From: Mactromeris polynyma
Taxonomy: Eukaryota; Mollusca; Bivalvia; Venerida; Mactridae
Direction of reading: 5' to 3'
Assembly (NCBI GenBank): GCA_032209605.1
Contig: JASFXZ010000018.1
Location: 2,483,904 to 2,547,903, forward strand
Length of the DNA: 64,000 nucleotides
Under the pieces are notes generated by a model that had not been told where the DNA came from, ran no database searches, and saw only the letters and a program-made list of their open reading frames with translations. The position numbers and the translations under genes were made by a program. Positions 12,229-23,913 of this stretch are shown here, piece by piece; position 1 is the first letter of the stretch, and each line of letters starts with the position of its first letter.

Positions 12229-12460
12229 GAGATGGAAGAATGGACAGTCCTGGACACACTGCCAACTTATGTACATATACCATGATGAACCAGGATGGTA
12301 AAAAAATTCTAGCCATGGAAGTTAAAGACAAGAGAGAGGTCCAGCTGAAGTCTGGCCGCATGGAGGCAAAAGGTTTTGAAAGAGCCATGGCTGACATACT
12401 TGGAGCTGGAGTAAATGTAGAAGTGGTTACTGACGCACACGCAGATTTCCTCGATAATGA
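12229..12460 (+). CDS. Transposase-derived gene, exon with the first two catalytic-type Asp residues
   Basis: Encodes 'GDGRMDSPGHTANLCTYTMM', then 'MEAKGFERAMADILGAGVNV' and 'VVTDAHADFLDNE'. GDGR and TDAH are the places where this family keeps catalytic Asp residues. It ends in phase 2 before a perfect 'gtaagt'. In relatives the protein continues here into a long segment that is absent. Confidence 0.85.
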
Positions 12461-13088
12461 GTAAGTTGTATTACAAATACCTTCACACTTTTGTTGAATT
12501 ATTTACTCATCCTTCCGACATTAAATTGTAAGCCACTGACATTCTAGGAATGGTTTGATATTTATTGCAATCTACAAATGTTCAATTTAAAAGTCCATAT
12601 CAGTGTCCTGTGGACACAATTAGTTTATTTGTTTAATGTGCAAGTCTTTAACAAAAGTATTTATTGATTTTATTTCATATTTTCCTAAATGTAATGTTAA
12701 ATGTGTAAATAATGCTCACTCTTTTTTTTACATCCTACATCACTGGTTGTCGTTTTCTGTTCTTATTTTATGTCCGGAAAATTTCGATCCTTTCCATCCA
12801 CATGAATAAACTTTGTGGTGGCACATGAGAACTTTACATTTTCATATTGTTTTCTCAAATTCTGCACCAAAAATATTAACAAGTTTTGCACATGTCTTTA
12901 AAAGTCCTTGAATTTGAAGCCTACTGATTTGAATAGAAAAAGGACCAACAATGATGAAAACAATTAGCTGTTTTTGACAGGGCCTATCGCTGAGTAGGCG
13001 ATAGTATGGTAATACAGTATGGTACGGTAGTTGACAGGTGTTATGCCCTCTTATAGCAGTTCTCAAGCTGTGTAATTCTATCCGTGCT

Positions 13089-13106
13089 GGGGGGGGGGGG
13101 GGGGGG
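13089..13106. repeat. Homopolymer run G18
   Basis: Eighteen G in a row, inside the intron where the missing catalytic segment would be expected. Length-unstable and a possible assembly weak point. Confidence 0.9.
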
Positions 13107-13448
13107 TATAAAAATACACTGTATCCCTTCTTCTCTATACCGAAAAAATGTACATTTTTAGTTCTTGAAAATGGGGAAATTATCAGTGTGACATAAAGTT
13201 GGAACTTCAGATTATTACCACGAGTCTTTTCGGCACAAGTTTTTGTTAAGCCCGCTGCTGTGGGCTTGACATACTGGACCATTACTTTGAGAATAAATAA
13301 AATAGATGTGCAATTTACAGCATTATATATCCCTATTCTCTTCATCTTTTGACAATTAGCTGGCTTGACGTTGCCCTTTGACATCTTGTTTACAGTAAAC
13401 TAGTATGTGTAGCAAAATATAAAAGATTTACTATTTTCTATCATTCAG

Positions 13449-13544
13449 GTTTCCAGTGTATCGATGCAGATCATATTTGGCTGCTATTGATTACATGTAT
13501 CACATTGATAGATCTTTTAGAAAAAACAAGAACGGAGAGACATA
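13449..13544 (+). CDS. Transposase-derived gene, penultimate exon
   Basis: Encodes 'FPVYRCRSYLAAIDYMYHID' then 'RSFRKNKNGET' between 'cattcag' and 'gtaagt'. It is the conserved 'R.QLAA(I/L)D.N....R' block just before the family's C-terminus. Phase 2 at both ends matches its neighbours exactly. Confidence 0.75.
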
Positions 13545-14028
13545 GTAAGTATGCATAGTGTTGTACACAAGAAAGTTTTATGCACTAAAAAAACTAAAAG
13601 TATTGGTTCATTTACGTACTTGAAATTACAAGAAAACTTTAATATACTTAATACTTAGGGGTTCTACAAAAATCTTAGGGTTTTGATTGTCCAAAAAATT
13701 TAATTAATAAAAAAAATGGGGAGCAGAGCCATTTCCCCTGAACGTATATGGTGGAAACTTCCAAAAATATTCTTTCCAGAAATGTATACATTATAATCAT
13801 AGTGATGTTCTTAACCTGTTGGGAATTAACAACTTTGCTCACGACCCTCTAGTTGCAGTTGGTGTCAGTTTTGCCAGTGATCATTCTTATCCCTGAATAA
13901 TATTTATGTGGGTTTTACTATTTGAATTTCATTCTTGTAGTTGTGTATAATTCTTTTTCACTATATGTCTTTACAGGTAGTCATTGGTGTTAATGTCTCA
14001 AAAGTTACTTTTACAATTTTCTTTGTAG

Positions 14029-14314
14029 CTACAGTAAGACATATTCAAAAGCAGCGAATCACTGGACCTTCAAGTTTGTGAAAGTTCCAAAAACATATGA
14101 ATACATTCCCGAAATAATGCTACAAATTGTCAATACATACACAGCACACCACAAAGAACAGCCTATAAGCAGAAATGTGATTCAGGATCCAGACGATCCA
14201 AGGAGGATGTCGAGCACCATTGCTCCATCATCACCACCTCACACAGAAGCCATTGTAAGGAAATACCAGTCTCGACTGGAAAAATGGCCAAGACCCTCAA
14301 CTAGTACAGAATAA
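14029..14314 (+). CDS. Transposase-derived gene, last exon
   Basis: After acceptor 'ctttgtag' it encodes 'YSKTYSKAANHWTFKFVKVP' and 'KTYEYIPEIMLQIV', the family's C-terminal block, then a hydrophilic tail rich in Pro and Ser (DPDDPRRMSSTIAPSSPPHT) ending at TAA 14312-14314. The tail is longer than the core needs and looks unstructured. Confidence 0.8.
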
Positions 14315-16600
14315 TTGTGACTTCTTATTATTTCTATTTGTGTTTGAAATGTATGTTAAATTTCCCTTTCCCCTGTGCAATTATATCACTTATGTTATTT
14401 TCTATTGTTGCCAGCTGTCTTGACTTGTCCTGTGATGTATTCCATCCATAAAGTCCCCTGATGTTTGTCCTCTTTGATTCTCCTAGTTATCCAGTACGGC
14501 TGTTCCCTTATGTATGAACCATTGAGCCTCCTGAAATGCCTTGTGTTCCATGGATTGTTGTTTCCTAGAGGTCTGTGTGGAAAAGCACTGTCTTATATAT
14601 GTGGCGTTCACTCTCTTTTGTTATTGAAACAGAAACAATATTTTACAACCATTTTGTATAGTATTTTCAGTTGGTGTAAGACAGATTGTATGTTGTTTCT
14701 GTTGTGTTTAAAGTAACAAAGTCATAACTGGCGACTGTGTGTGTGCTACCTGAATTTTATTTGCAAATAATTTATATAACATGTGTCCTATTTTTGTACA
14801 ATTACATAACTATAGCCTTGAAAAATTGTATAATTGTTCTTCCTCATACACGAGAGAGTAGGCATAGACACAATGCATTTTTGAATCTAGAATATTGAGT
14901 TTTTATGCGACGGATTTATGATTATTCGGTTTTACTTATTTCATTATCATAATACATTTTCGTTTTACGACTGTTTCATGGTATACATATAGTTCATTTT
15001 TGCACTCGGCTCAAAAGTGCATGTTCTCAGGTTGAGCTTTTGTGATCACTCACTGTGCTTCTTGGTGTTGACTTCCATACATATTGTTATATTTGGTTAG
15101 TCGAAAAAAGGTCAGGTGGTCACATGAAGGAACAACTTCAAACTCTTATGAGAATGAGATAACTGGTCTGATCTTCCTGTAATTTGATTGCAACGTTCCT
15201 TTATACAATTTGATACAACGATTGTTCAGATTATGTTGAATATTCACAAAACATGGCCACTATTGGTTTCTGTCACTTGCTTTTGACGTATATACTATAA
15301 AGTATATTTTGAGATAATTTTTCACAAATATTCATTACACAGGCTTTTGGCCAGATTATTGCAATACTCAAAAATGGTCGCTAGGGAGGGCATGGACTCA
15401 TTCCCTTTATGTATACAGTGGGTATTTTAAAAAAAACTGCATTTCCGAAACAACCCATTCGATTTTGAAATAATGACAGGAAAGATTATTGAGGACCCTC
15501 GACCGAGATTGTTCAGAGATTTCAAAGTGGGTTAGTTGAAGGAAAGTATGTAGGGGAACTTGAGTATTATCCTGTGTATGTAGCTAAATTATTCTTACTC
15601 ATCAAAAACAACGGCGAAAGGGACATAGTCACTTTCAACATATGTATAATTATAATGTTTGAGCTTGCAGACTATTAGGGAGCGTATCAAGGCCCTAGTC
15701 TTTAGAGATGTAATTTCTTTATAGTACTTGCAGTTTGTGTCATTTGTTTAGTACATTTGCTTTACAATAATTCCTGCTTCTTTACAGTAAGACCTCTTCT
15801 TTCGACAACCTTCTATCCGAATTGTCCGAAATAAATATCGGGTTCCGATGTATATAGTTACGCACATCAAAATTGAAATGGGCTATTCGAAAATCATATT
15901 ATTCTATGTAAAATTTTGGAACTGATGCATTTGAATGAAAGAGGACAGACTGTATCCAACACTGTAAGAAATATGTAAACTTGGATTTCAGTTATTTTTC
16001 ACTTAATCTCTTTCTGTATTAGTATGTACAAGGTCAACCAATATCAAGTTGAAATATTTGTTGGGATGTGAAAAGTGAATTACACATTTGTCATGTTGAC
16101 CTGTTCACAAAGAAAACTTCTCTGTACCATAAACCTAATGTAGTTTACCATATAAGATGTGATTGTTGTTAGCCTATGACTGTTAAATATTGACAGATTT
16201 CTTGTTTTTTAAGATTAATGGAATAAAAGTTTATTGCTCCATAAATGCAAAAATGTTTTGTTATGGCTCGGTGGGTATTTCCTGACATTTGATCTCTTCT
16301 TTTTTGCAAATGAGTATTCTCACATCTGGTATGAATAGCAGGGTTTTATTACATATAACACATTTGTATCATATGACATAAAACAAGAGCATAATGTGTA
16401 ATGTCCCATACATAAAATTTGTTTGAACACTAATGGGTTAATTTTCTTCTGCTTGGCTAACCACTTCATGCTAACTATAGAGCCAAGGTCGATTTGTATA
16501 AGTTACAAGAAAACTGTAAAAAACCAAAAGCTAAGGCATGTACATACAATTGGACATTTATTTTGTGTGTAAAACCTACACTATGATATAGATCTTACAG
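14315..16600. other. Downstream region between convergent genes
   Basis: No gene was recognised. It holds degraded dispersed-repeat sequence (about 15180-15480, with the 'tgtatacagtgg' type junction), the MITE at 15785-15952, and an AATAAA at 16222-16227 that could serve as a polyadenylation signal for the gene upstream. Confidence 0.4.
15785..15952. mobile_element. 168-bp pogo/Tc1-type MITE, TA-flanked
   Basis: Ends are CAGTAAGACCTCTTCTTTC and, on the other strand, CAGTCTGTCCTCTTTCATTC, flanked by TA at 15783-15784 and 15953-15954. Non-coding. Confidence 0.65.
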
Positions 16601-16662
16601 GCTGAACACTTGAGCACAGGTTTGGTCTCATTCCACAACACACATTTTCTGTCAGTGGGCAT

Positions 16663-18974
16663 TTATCTGCACCTTTGGCAGATGCACCAAGACGACCAGT
16701 CTTGGCTACCTGATGGTTCAGGTTCTGGTGCATGCTGCTGGGATAAGGTCGCAGAAATGTCCAGCAGCACAGATGGCATCTTCTGTGCTACCTTTCTTAA
16801 TAACTCTTTCGCTTCAAGTTCATCTAGTTTATCAACTAGTTCCTGAAAATAATTAAACAAAATCTCCAATAAAGTCAAGCAGGAATGACAAAAAAATGCA
16901 ACTTCTTCCCAATATTCATTCACTGCTGACAAGATAAAAGTGGACGGACGGACAGAATGATGGACAGACAGACACGGAAGACAAAAACAGTGGGAGAGGG
17001 GGAGACATAATAACTCAAAATTGGAATAGTTGACAGGGCCTAATACACAACCATTTTCAGTAATGCAATCAACACCTTTGAAGAATATAATCTTATATTT
17101 AAAACTGATTTGTTTTACATAGATTGTGAAACAAATTCTTACAACTTATACTTATCTCACTTAATGACTGCTTCCTGGCTACCAACCAGTACCCGCACCA
17201 AATTTAGGGCTTGTGAAGTTTGTAATGAAACCCAGCTCATTGCGCAGCTCGAACTCGCGACCTTTGGATCAGGAGTCGGGTGCTCTACTCTTCGACCACT
17301 GTGCCTCCCTTATCATGATACATTAATTATTATAGCAGTCACACTCCTATGCTTGTTCAAATAGTAACACTTACATTAGCACGTTGCTTCTTATTTTCTG
17401 CCAACTCTCGGAGTCGCTCAGCATCCCCAACACCTAGTCTTTTGCCCCTCTGCTTCCTCTTTCCCCTCACACTACCTCCTCTACCCCTTCCTCTCTTCGT
17501 CACACATCCCCCTTTTACACCTCTCTGGCCTCTCACTGGCAAATCAAAACTGTAATCAAGTGTTGTATTGTCCTGTAAATTAAATAATTTATTAATTAAA
17601 TGCACTGTATTTCAAAGTCAAAAAGATATTAGTGACCAATTGTCTGTTATATCTCAACTGACAACAGAATCCATTCACACAGTAGCTGTACCAACCTATT
17701 GGCCATTTCAAAAACCCACTCAAGTGTCAATTATATCAGACCTTCATTTAGTGGTGTGGGTTAAATGGTACTGAGTGCCATACTAGTGTTCAGGGGTTTG
17801 CAAGTTCGAGCCCCACATGCGCATTTTCCTTGATTTACTTCAACGGTGGCAGTGATGTTTGATGGCTAAAGGTGGTTGAGCCTCAAATGCTGGAAGTCGG
17901 AGGAGTATAATGGTGTGGGGTTGGCTGGTTGGCTGGTTGGCTCAGTCGGTATATATACTAGCGGAAAAAAGAAACTGTGCATGTGTAAAATGTTCATATA
18001 TCCTTCAATTTTATAAATTAAAGCTTGAAACTTTACACAGGTAAGTTGTGTATCCCTCTCGGTCATTTACACTGGCCAGTGCATGAGTTGCACGGGTAGT
18101 TTGCCTGTCAGGCTAACGTCTTCTTTTTCACGTTTTTTTCGTGCAGCAGTCGATTGCAAACACGTTTGTCGCCTAAACCTGTGTTAACACATAGTGTTGT
18201 TACATGTAAGACACAAAACCAGGATAATTTTGAAAAACGTCGTTGATACGCCATGCCAAGGTTGAATGAAACTGACAGCACTTGTGGTTGTAGACGGCAC
18301 ACTTACAGGCATCAGATATCGTGACAAAATCATACGGCCTCACGTCCTTCCATTTGTGCAGCAACGTAACGCCACGCTGCAACAGGATAACGCTCGCCCG
18401 CACGTCGCGCGGGTCGTCACCGACTTTTTGACCCAGAACAATGTGAATGTGCTGCCCTGGCATGCAATATCACCGGATTTGTCGCAATTAAAGTTAAGCA
18501 ATTTCTTTTTTAACAGAATCTACTGATCAAATATTGCCAAAACCTTGCAGATCTATCTAGATCTATGCTGGTCAATCATGGCAGTATATCCACATTTTGT
18601 TAAATACAGACCCGTAAACGGACGGACAGGAGTAACCAAAGCTATAATTCGTTGAAAACATTGTATGTCAATAATGAGCTAGTTTTACAAAAAGTAAAAC
18701 CGGGCAGTCAAACATCTGATCGGCAGTACACGGATCGAAGTCCGCTACGTCATATGCTACGTCATATTGTTACGAACAGAAATCGTTTTGAGATGACCCC
18801 CACTTAGCGCAATTGTCTTGTCAATAATAGACGATCGAACAATTATAATCTTCGATAGGTAATAAGTTTCACGACAAATATTATAAACAAAATCTAAGTT
18901 TTCGTATTTTCTTTTGTATACAAAAAAAACATACTTACCGAAGACGTAGTAGAGCTAGACTCTTGCGATTCCAT
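16663..18974 (-). CDS. P2X7 cytoplasmic-tail-like protein, three exons, possibly truncated
   Basis: Exons 18974-18939, 17572-17375 and 16842-16663 join in phase 0 with consensus donors (GTAAGT) and acceptors, giving 137 aa. The order is a short Ser/Thr start (MESQESSSTTSS), an Arg/Gly/Lys-rich basic region (about 25-60), a predicted helix 'LVDKLDELEAKELLRKVAQK' and 'MPSVLLDI', then 'PEPSGSQDWSSWCICQRCR'. The W-C-x-C-x-x-C segment is the start of the zinc-binding cytoplasmic domain of vertebrate P2X7 receptors, which in invertebrates often occurs without the channel. The TAA at 16663-16665 is followed at once in frame by 'MPTDRKCVLWNETKPVLKC', the expected continuation (family CxCxxCxxMPT). 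The stop therefore looks like a Gln-to-stop change, or the true protein ends here. No membrane segments are present. Confidence 0.7.
17150..17311 (-). mobile_element. tRNA-derived SINE (reverse), head at 17311-17242
   Basis: Read on the minus strand, the head has a box A-like 'cagtggtcgaagagtagagc', then 'cgactcctgatcc' as an anticodon-arm-like part, and box B 'gagttcgagctg'. The body runs on to about 17150; its end is not clear. It sits in intron 2 of the P2X7-like gene and differs from the other SINE family here. Confidence 0.55.
17745..17950 (+). repeat. SINE-like fragment and (ttggctgg)n repeat
   Basis: 'gtttgcaagttcgagcccca' at about 17798-17817 looks like a box B region. At 17918-17945 'ttggctgg' is repeated three times. 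Both lie in intron 1 of the P2X7-like gene. Boundaries are uncertain. Confidence 0.3.
17957..18500 (+). pseudogene. Tc1-like transposase fragment
   Basis: Frame 18266-18526 reads 'LVVVDGTLTGIRYRDKIIRP' then 'LQQDNARPHVARVV' and 'LPWHAISPDLS', the second catalytic Asp region and approach to the Glu of Tc1/mariner transposases. The match stops abruptly after 'SPDLS', so the catalytic Glu and C-terminus are gone. The left part (about 17957-18260) may be the element's terminal region ('gcggaaaaaagaaactgtgc'). It is a relic within an intron. Confidence 0.7.
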
Positions 18975-19100
18975 GACTGCTTGTTAACCAATTATCACGC
19001 TGTGCGGGCATGCTCAGAACAGTCTTTAAAAATAGATCGAGGATTCCGCAACTGGCGTTACTTTCGGTTTGCTGACCCCAGGTAAAACTCGTATTTTATC
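18975..19100 (-). promoter_or_regulatory. Candidate promoter of the P2X7-like gene
   Basis: On the minus strand upstream of the ATG (18974) are 'ctatttttaaag' (AT-rich, TATA- or MEF2-like), 'gagcatgcccg' and 'ataattgg' (inverted CCAAT). Motif reading only. Confidence 0.25.
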
Positions 19101-20925
19101 AATAACCAGTTGAAATCTTTCGGATTTTTGGCTGATGTTTGTTCGTTTATGTTGATTGTATGTGAATTTGCCGGTTTTCAGCGAATAAGTGGATTTGACG
19201 TTAAAATCACACTCACTACCTTTAAATCTAATGTAATAAATCCACCGTATTGTTGTTAAATTATTCCTGTTCATACATATTTGGGAAAAATTTGTTGTTG
19301 AATTGTTCTTTGTTTTGGCATGAATTGTGAACATTTTCGAGAATGGTTAAAATAATTGTAACCAGTGATATGACTTATGTGTATTTAAAAAAGTATGATA
19401 GTTGTACTGTAAAACTTAATGTTTGTCGAATACAGATTATATATATATAAGGATGTATTTTGAAGGCTTCAAAATTTCGAAATTTTAATAATATTAGTTG
19501 TCCAGGTTACAGCCTCCAAACCAGGGTTGGCAAAAAGACGGGAAATACTCGTATTTCCAAGGACGACTGGGAAATACTGTTGAGACCATAAGTTGAACCT
19601 CTAGGTTTGGTCATACCCTCTCTAGACCAGGGGCGGTATTCATAAGTCTTATTCATAAAGCCTCTTAGGATTATCTTAGCTAGGAATATATCGTAAGTTT
19701 AGGAAATATCTCACGTTATAATTTTGTCGTAAGAAATTTCTTTACGTCGTTGCTATGTATGTAAAAGTGGATTTCCCAACCTTAAAATAGTAACGGAAGT
19801 AAACACAGCAGTACAGAAAATGACAATCTCTATGCAGAGTTGTTGTTCCTGCATGTTTTAATTATATACATTAAAGAACAAGATACTTACAGTTTGCATA
19901 GATATACCAAACATGACATGGTCTTGAAGCAGCATTTCACATCTTACTTAACATTTTGTTTAATTATGATATCATTAATATTTTATCAATAACAAAATGG
20001 ATAGTGATACTACAATACTTGTGATTACTTGACAGTAAATGAGATTTCCGGAGTTTGTGTCTAACACACACACATTAAGACAAATTCATATCGATCCATT
20101 TGAGAAACCACTAATCAATTACTTGTTTTTTTGTTGCTGTGAATTTAATGTTTTTTTGTACACTATAAATGTGTTGCCTGTTGTAATATAACACAATAAC
20201 ATGTACTTTTATTAGTATTAACGATATCTCCTCCTAAACAGCTGAATGGATTTTTATTGAACCTATACCAATTTATTGTCACATTTAAGTCTGTTTAAGT
20301 CAGAATGGCAGTGTATTCAGGTGAGCGATATAGGGCCATCATGGCCCTCTTGTTTCATATTTTGATAGAATGAGAAAAGTTACCATTCAATTGACTGAGT
20401 TACCTAAAAGTTACCATCTATAGATATATTAGGGAAGTTCGGAAAGTTTTGATACTAGCTTTGATTTTAAATGTAAAGTCGGAATCAGTAAATAAAAATT
20501 TGCACAGTGTATAATCTGCTGAATGGTATAATTTTCATACAAATCTCACAATATATACATGTACAACAATACATAGAAAAACTATATCTACAAGGACACC
20601 AGTGTTTTAATCCAGTTCCTAATTTTACTCCTTTTCAAAGTTTCGCCTGTTGGCACTGTACATGATTTCTCATGTCTTTTCACACCCACTTTTCTAAGAC
20701 ACTTTCATACCAACCCTGGTCAAATGTGGAAATGATTCTCATCATAATTGACCTCAGCATTTGCAATTTCTTTCACCGTCTTTCGCCGATCTGTATTAAG
20801 TGAGTTCTATACAATTGTAACTTTTTCATCAACCACAGACGGACAACCAGAACTTTGTTTGTCCTGTGTACATGTTCTACCGTCGCGGAAAATTTGATTC
20901 TCTGTAATTAGTCTTCTCCAACAGC
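19101..20925. other. Intergenic with dispersed-repeat tail
   Basis: No gene was recognised. At 20222-20357 is the end of the dispersed family seen elsewhere: 'tctcctcctaaac', then 'caggtgagcgatatagggcc' and 'atcatggccctcttgtttca'. Confidence 0.4.
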
Positions 20926-20926
20926 T

Positions 20927-21540
20927 AGGGCTGTAATGAGTATCCGAATATCCGAGGCACTCGCGGTTCAAGGCCAGCAATCCGAGTACCAGATTCTATA
21001 AGATCGTCGATTAGCAAATCATATTATCTAATCATGTGAAATACTTAAAGACAAAATAATTCACGTTTACCATTTCATTTTCATCGATAGATAATTCTAG
21101 AAACATTAAACACATTGGTATGTATTGACAACAAAACCGAAAGTAGGTCTCGTGACACATGTATAGCTTGAGGAAGCATAGTTTCGAACAAAGGAATCTC
21201 GAAATTGCTAATATTTTACGATCCAATTAATAATAAATTAATTTGAACATTAATTAAATCAGATAGATAATCGTTTGACGAACAAAATAAGTTAGTTTTT
21301 TCAAATTCGAAACCAATGCCTAAATTTTGTTGACTTTGCATGTATCGTCATTTCCTCTGCATACAATAATCACCCTGCCAATTTCATGTCAAACGTGTGG
21401 AAATACTTCGGTATTTCCGCTGATGAATTTCTGTCTGACTGGCATGAAAATATGCTGACAAAATGCGTAAACGATGAAGATAAAATTGACGAAGTGTTTA
21501 AGATATATTGTTTCCATTGTGGTTCGTGGAGCGATTTGTG
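20927..21540 (+). mobile_element. Probable hAT relic with BED-finger-like ORF
   Basis: 'ctagggctgtaatgagtatc' at 20927 is a hAT-like terminus. An ATG at 21387 (in 'catgtcaaacgtg') opens about 51 codons beginning 'MSNVWKYFGISADEF' and ending 'YCFHCGSWSDL', reminiscent of the VWKYF...C..C start of BED zinc fingers in hAT transposases. The frame stops at about 21540 and degrades after. Assignment is by motif only. Confidence 0.35.
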
Positions 21541-21818
21541 ATTTGCTTATACTGATTCGCGATTTGGAACGGATTGCAATTGGCAAGACAATCCAAAGCC
21601 CTACCAACAGCTCATTTCATGATTTGTTTCTGTCGGGTTTTCCCGAGGTTGGCACAAAATTTTATGAAAATCCGCTGCTCTTCTTTTGTTGGCGTTTTCA
21701 TTATGCGCTTAGTAAGGATGCTTCGCTTGGTGCGTGTATTTAAATTATTAGTTCCGGAATATACTTTCAGGAAATGACGTTACAAGCCTTTTTCTATAGA
21801 ACTTAGAAATGTACATTA

Positions 21819-23389
21819 GGCTACACCAAATTGAATTATAGTTCGTCGGATTTACCGCTCCTTTTAAATGCAAGTGTAGAAAATATAAAAAAATTTACCC
21901 GCTCGCACATCCGTCAAAATCAAATTTTATTTTTTGCTATGCGCGAAATTTGGCGCTAATAAAGGCTACTTTTCGCATTTAAAGGTACTCTCATTCATTT
22001 AATTACCTTTCGGAACAAATGCTACCGTTTGCTGATCGAAGCGTTCGGGAGATCCCACAATTTCCGAAAATCTTCTGTCCAATATTTAATGCTTTCAAGA
22101 GTAGTCGTTCTTGAATGTCGTTCGTAACATCTTTTCATTGGCTTCCAAATTCAATAAATAAATCGCTTTGCATTTCACATATGGTGTCGTGATAATATTA
22201 CGGACAGTTAGCTCCTCTAAACTTGCCCACAATTAACATCGATGATATAATCTGTCATTAAAATCACATCTGTACATCCTTAAAGACAACAACGATATTA
22301 AATATATGCCTAGCAACCGTAGTTAACACTCTCACAATGCATTGTAAACATGGGAGTACCTACAAGGATCGTAGATAATGTGTAGGAAATTTACATTCAA
22401 TGCATCAAAACTTATAAACGTTGATACACACACACAGACATTTAAAGGTTTAAAGATACTTGTGTAACATGAAATACTTGTGACAAGCTTGGAAAATCAT
22501 ACGAATACTGGAAAATTCATGCAGTCGCGAAAACAGATGACAATAGAAAATGTAAACGAGCATGGAGCTGTATAATATGTGTTTGGTCAGTCTATAATTC
22601 TGATTAACAAATATGTGTATGATTCGATGCTTCGTTATAAACATCTTGATTGGAAAAATGCATTAATATAGGTAAAAAGAAAAGCCTCACAACTAGAAAT
22701 TAGAAAACAAAATGGTAAGCCCCCTTACTCTGAGGCTTTACAGTATAACCATTATTTTGTCCAAAACAGAGGAAATCAGATGGAACTGAAATTCTGAAGT
22801 TGGCTGTTGAAATTCAGCCAAGACTAACATGGTGCTATTGAACATAATAATTTTAAACTTGAAATTCCATAAGAAGACTAGCTATACATTTTTCACATGG
22901 TTAAGAATCGCCCTGTCAGTCGGTGTGTCCAGGTATTTAATATTTAGTTTAAGGCAAGAAATACTCAGTTCTCAAGGAAAAGTAACTTGGCAAGCAGCAA
23001 TCAGATGTGTGGATGTGTAAGACATCTAATGCATATTATCCATGAAGGTATTTTTAAGGAGAATTTATGACCCATTAACAGAAACTAGTTGTGCATCTCA
23101 TGGTGTTACATTGCTTAATGCAAGCTTATGGAGTTGCCTGATGTCTAGTTTTAAGTTTGCAACCAGCATTGCTCAATGTTTTTGTATTTGCTACTCATTA
23201 AAAAGAATAGAATTGGAAAAAAGCACCGTCAGTAAAATATTGAGAAATATAAGAAAAATAAAATATTAAAAAAAACCTCGCCGCCTGTGAAATTCTGAGA
23301 AGTAAAAAATAATTTATTTTTTTTTCCCTCGCTCGCCCCATCTTTTTCTTCAAAAAATCCGAAGAACTGCTGATCTATTTGGTGTGGCC
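21819..23389. mobile_element. 1.57-kb PIF/Harbinger-like non-autonomous element
   Basis: Left end GGCTACACCAAAT (21819) and right end ATTTGGTGTGGCC (to 23389) are inverted repeats with one mismatch. Similarity extends inward ('agttcgtcggattt' / 'agttcttcggattt'). Flanking TTA at 21816-21818 and 23390-23392 fits the 3-bp target duplication of Harbinger elements. Interior ORFs (22829-23269) match nothing I know. Confidence 0.65.
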
Positions 23390-23404
23390 TTAAAATGCTT
23401 GTTT

Positions 23405-23560
23405 ATATAAAATTAAGATATGAAAACAATATTCTTTTTTTAAACTATAAAAATTACCAAAATTGGAGTTGAAGTGATCAAAGTTTTCCCAAGTTGGCAA
23501 ATTTTAAGATGCAAATTTTCCCAATTTATCTAGGGTCTTTTTCTCAAAATGGACAGAAAA
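23405..23560 (+). repeat. Direct repeat A, copy 1 (about 155 bp)
   Basis: Diverged match to 25000-25160: shared 'tggcaaattttaagatgcaa'-type text, 'attttcccaatttatc', 'agggtctttttc' and 'aaaatggacagaaaaa'. Non-coding. Confidence 0.6.
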
Positions 23561-23913
23561 AGCCATGCGTTATGATTAAAATGTGACATACACGAGAACG
23601 TTTTACAACGTTTCAAGTGTTTTTATTATGATTGTGTGTTCAATATATGGCAGTGTAATCGAGAAGTTGAGGGTTGCTCTGGTCTTTACAACACATGTTG
23701 CTATGGATACGAATAAAAAAATATGACTGACGTCACAATATAATAATCTCAATTTAAGCTTTTGAAATATAATATTCTCATAATTATATGCTTAAGTTTC
23801 ATGAAAGTTAAACAATTTGTCAAAGGAACATTGTTAAATGGATGTTGTCTCAAAATATTTTGAACATCCCTCCTAGTGGTGTTAACTGGTTATTGGAAAT
23901 GCAAGGGTAGTTT

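Larger units (their letters stand above)
5807..14314 (+). pseudogene. Transposase-derived multi-exon gene (DDE-type family with GDGRxDSPG motif), catalytic middle missing
   Basis: The protein belongs to an uncharacterised transposase-like family common in cnidarians, molluscs and fish. Hallmarks run in order: a basic N-terminus with 'RIGPFIDTWVNIK' (exon 1), a Ser-rich linker, 'DPEYIPSDW', a Cys motif (TICTKC ... CGWKFRW), 'SGNNYAKVALL', 'GDGRMDSPGHT' (probable first catalytic Asp), 'VVTDAHADF' (probable second Asp), then the C-terminal 'LAAIDYMYHIDR' and 'NHWTFKFVKVPKTYEYIP'. Exons at 8349-8428, 9022-9111, 10519-10828, 11640-11922, 12229-12460, 13449-13544 and 14029-14314 join in frame into 458 aa. 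Earlier exons (5807-5981, 6398-6481, perhaps 7435-7485 and 7961-8012) carry a frameshift and stops. In relatives roughly 200 residues with the remaining catalytic residues lie between the TDAH motif and the LAAID segment; here an intron joins the two directly. It could be a decayed element or a co-opted binding protein. Confidence 0.75.

Noticed and set aside
12842..13384. 180-aa minus-strand ORF in the transposase-gene intron
   Set aside because: Crosses the G18 run (giving poly-Pro), has no domain and no splice partner; chance ORF.
17349..17555. Plus-strand Pro/Leu-rich ORF
   Set aside because: Antisense of the Arg/Gly-rich exon 2 of the P2X7-like gene.
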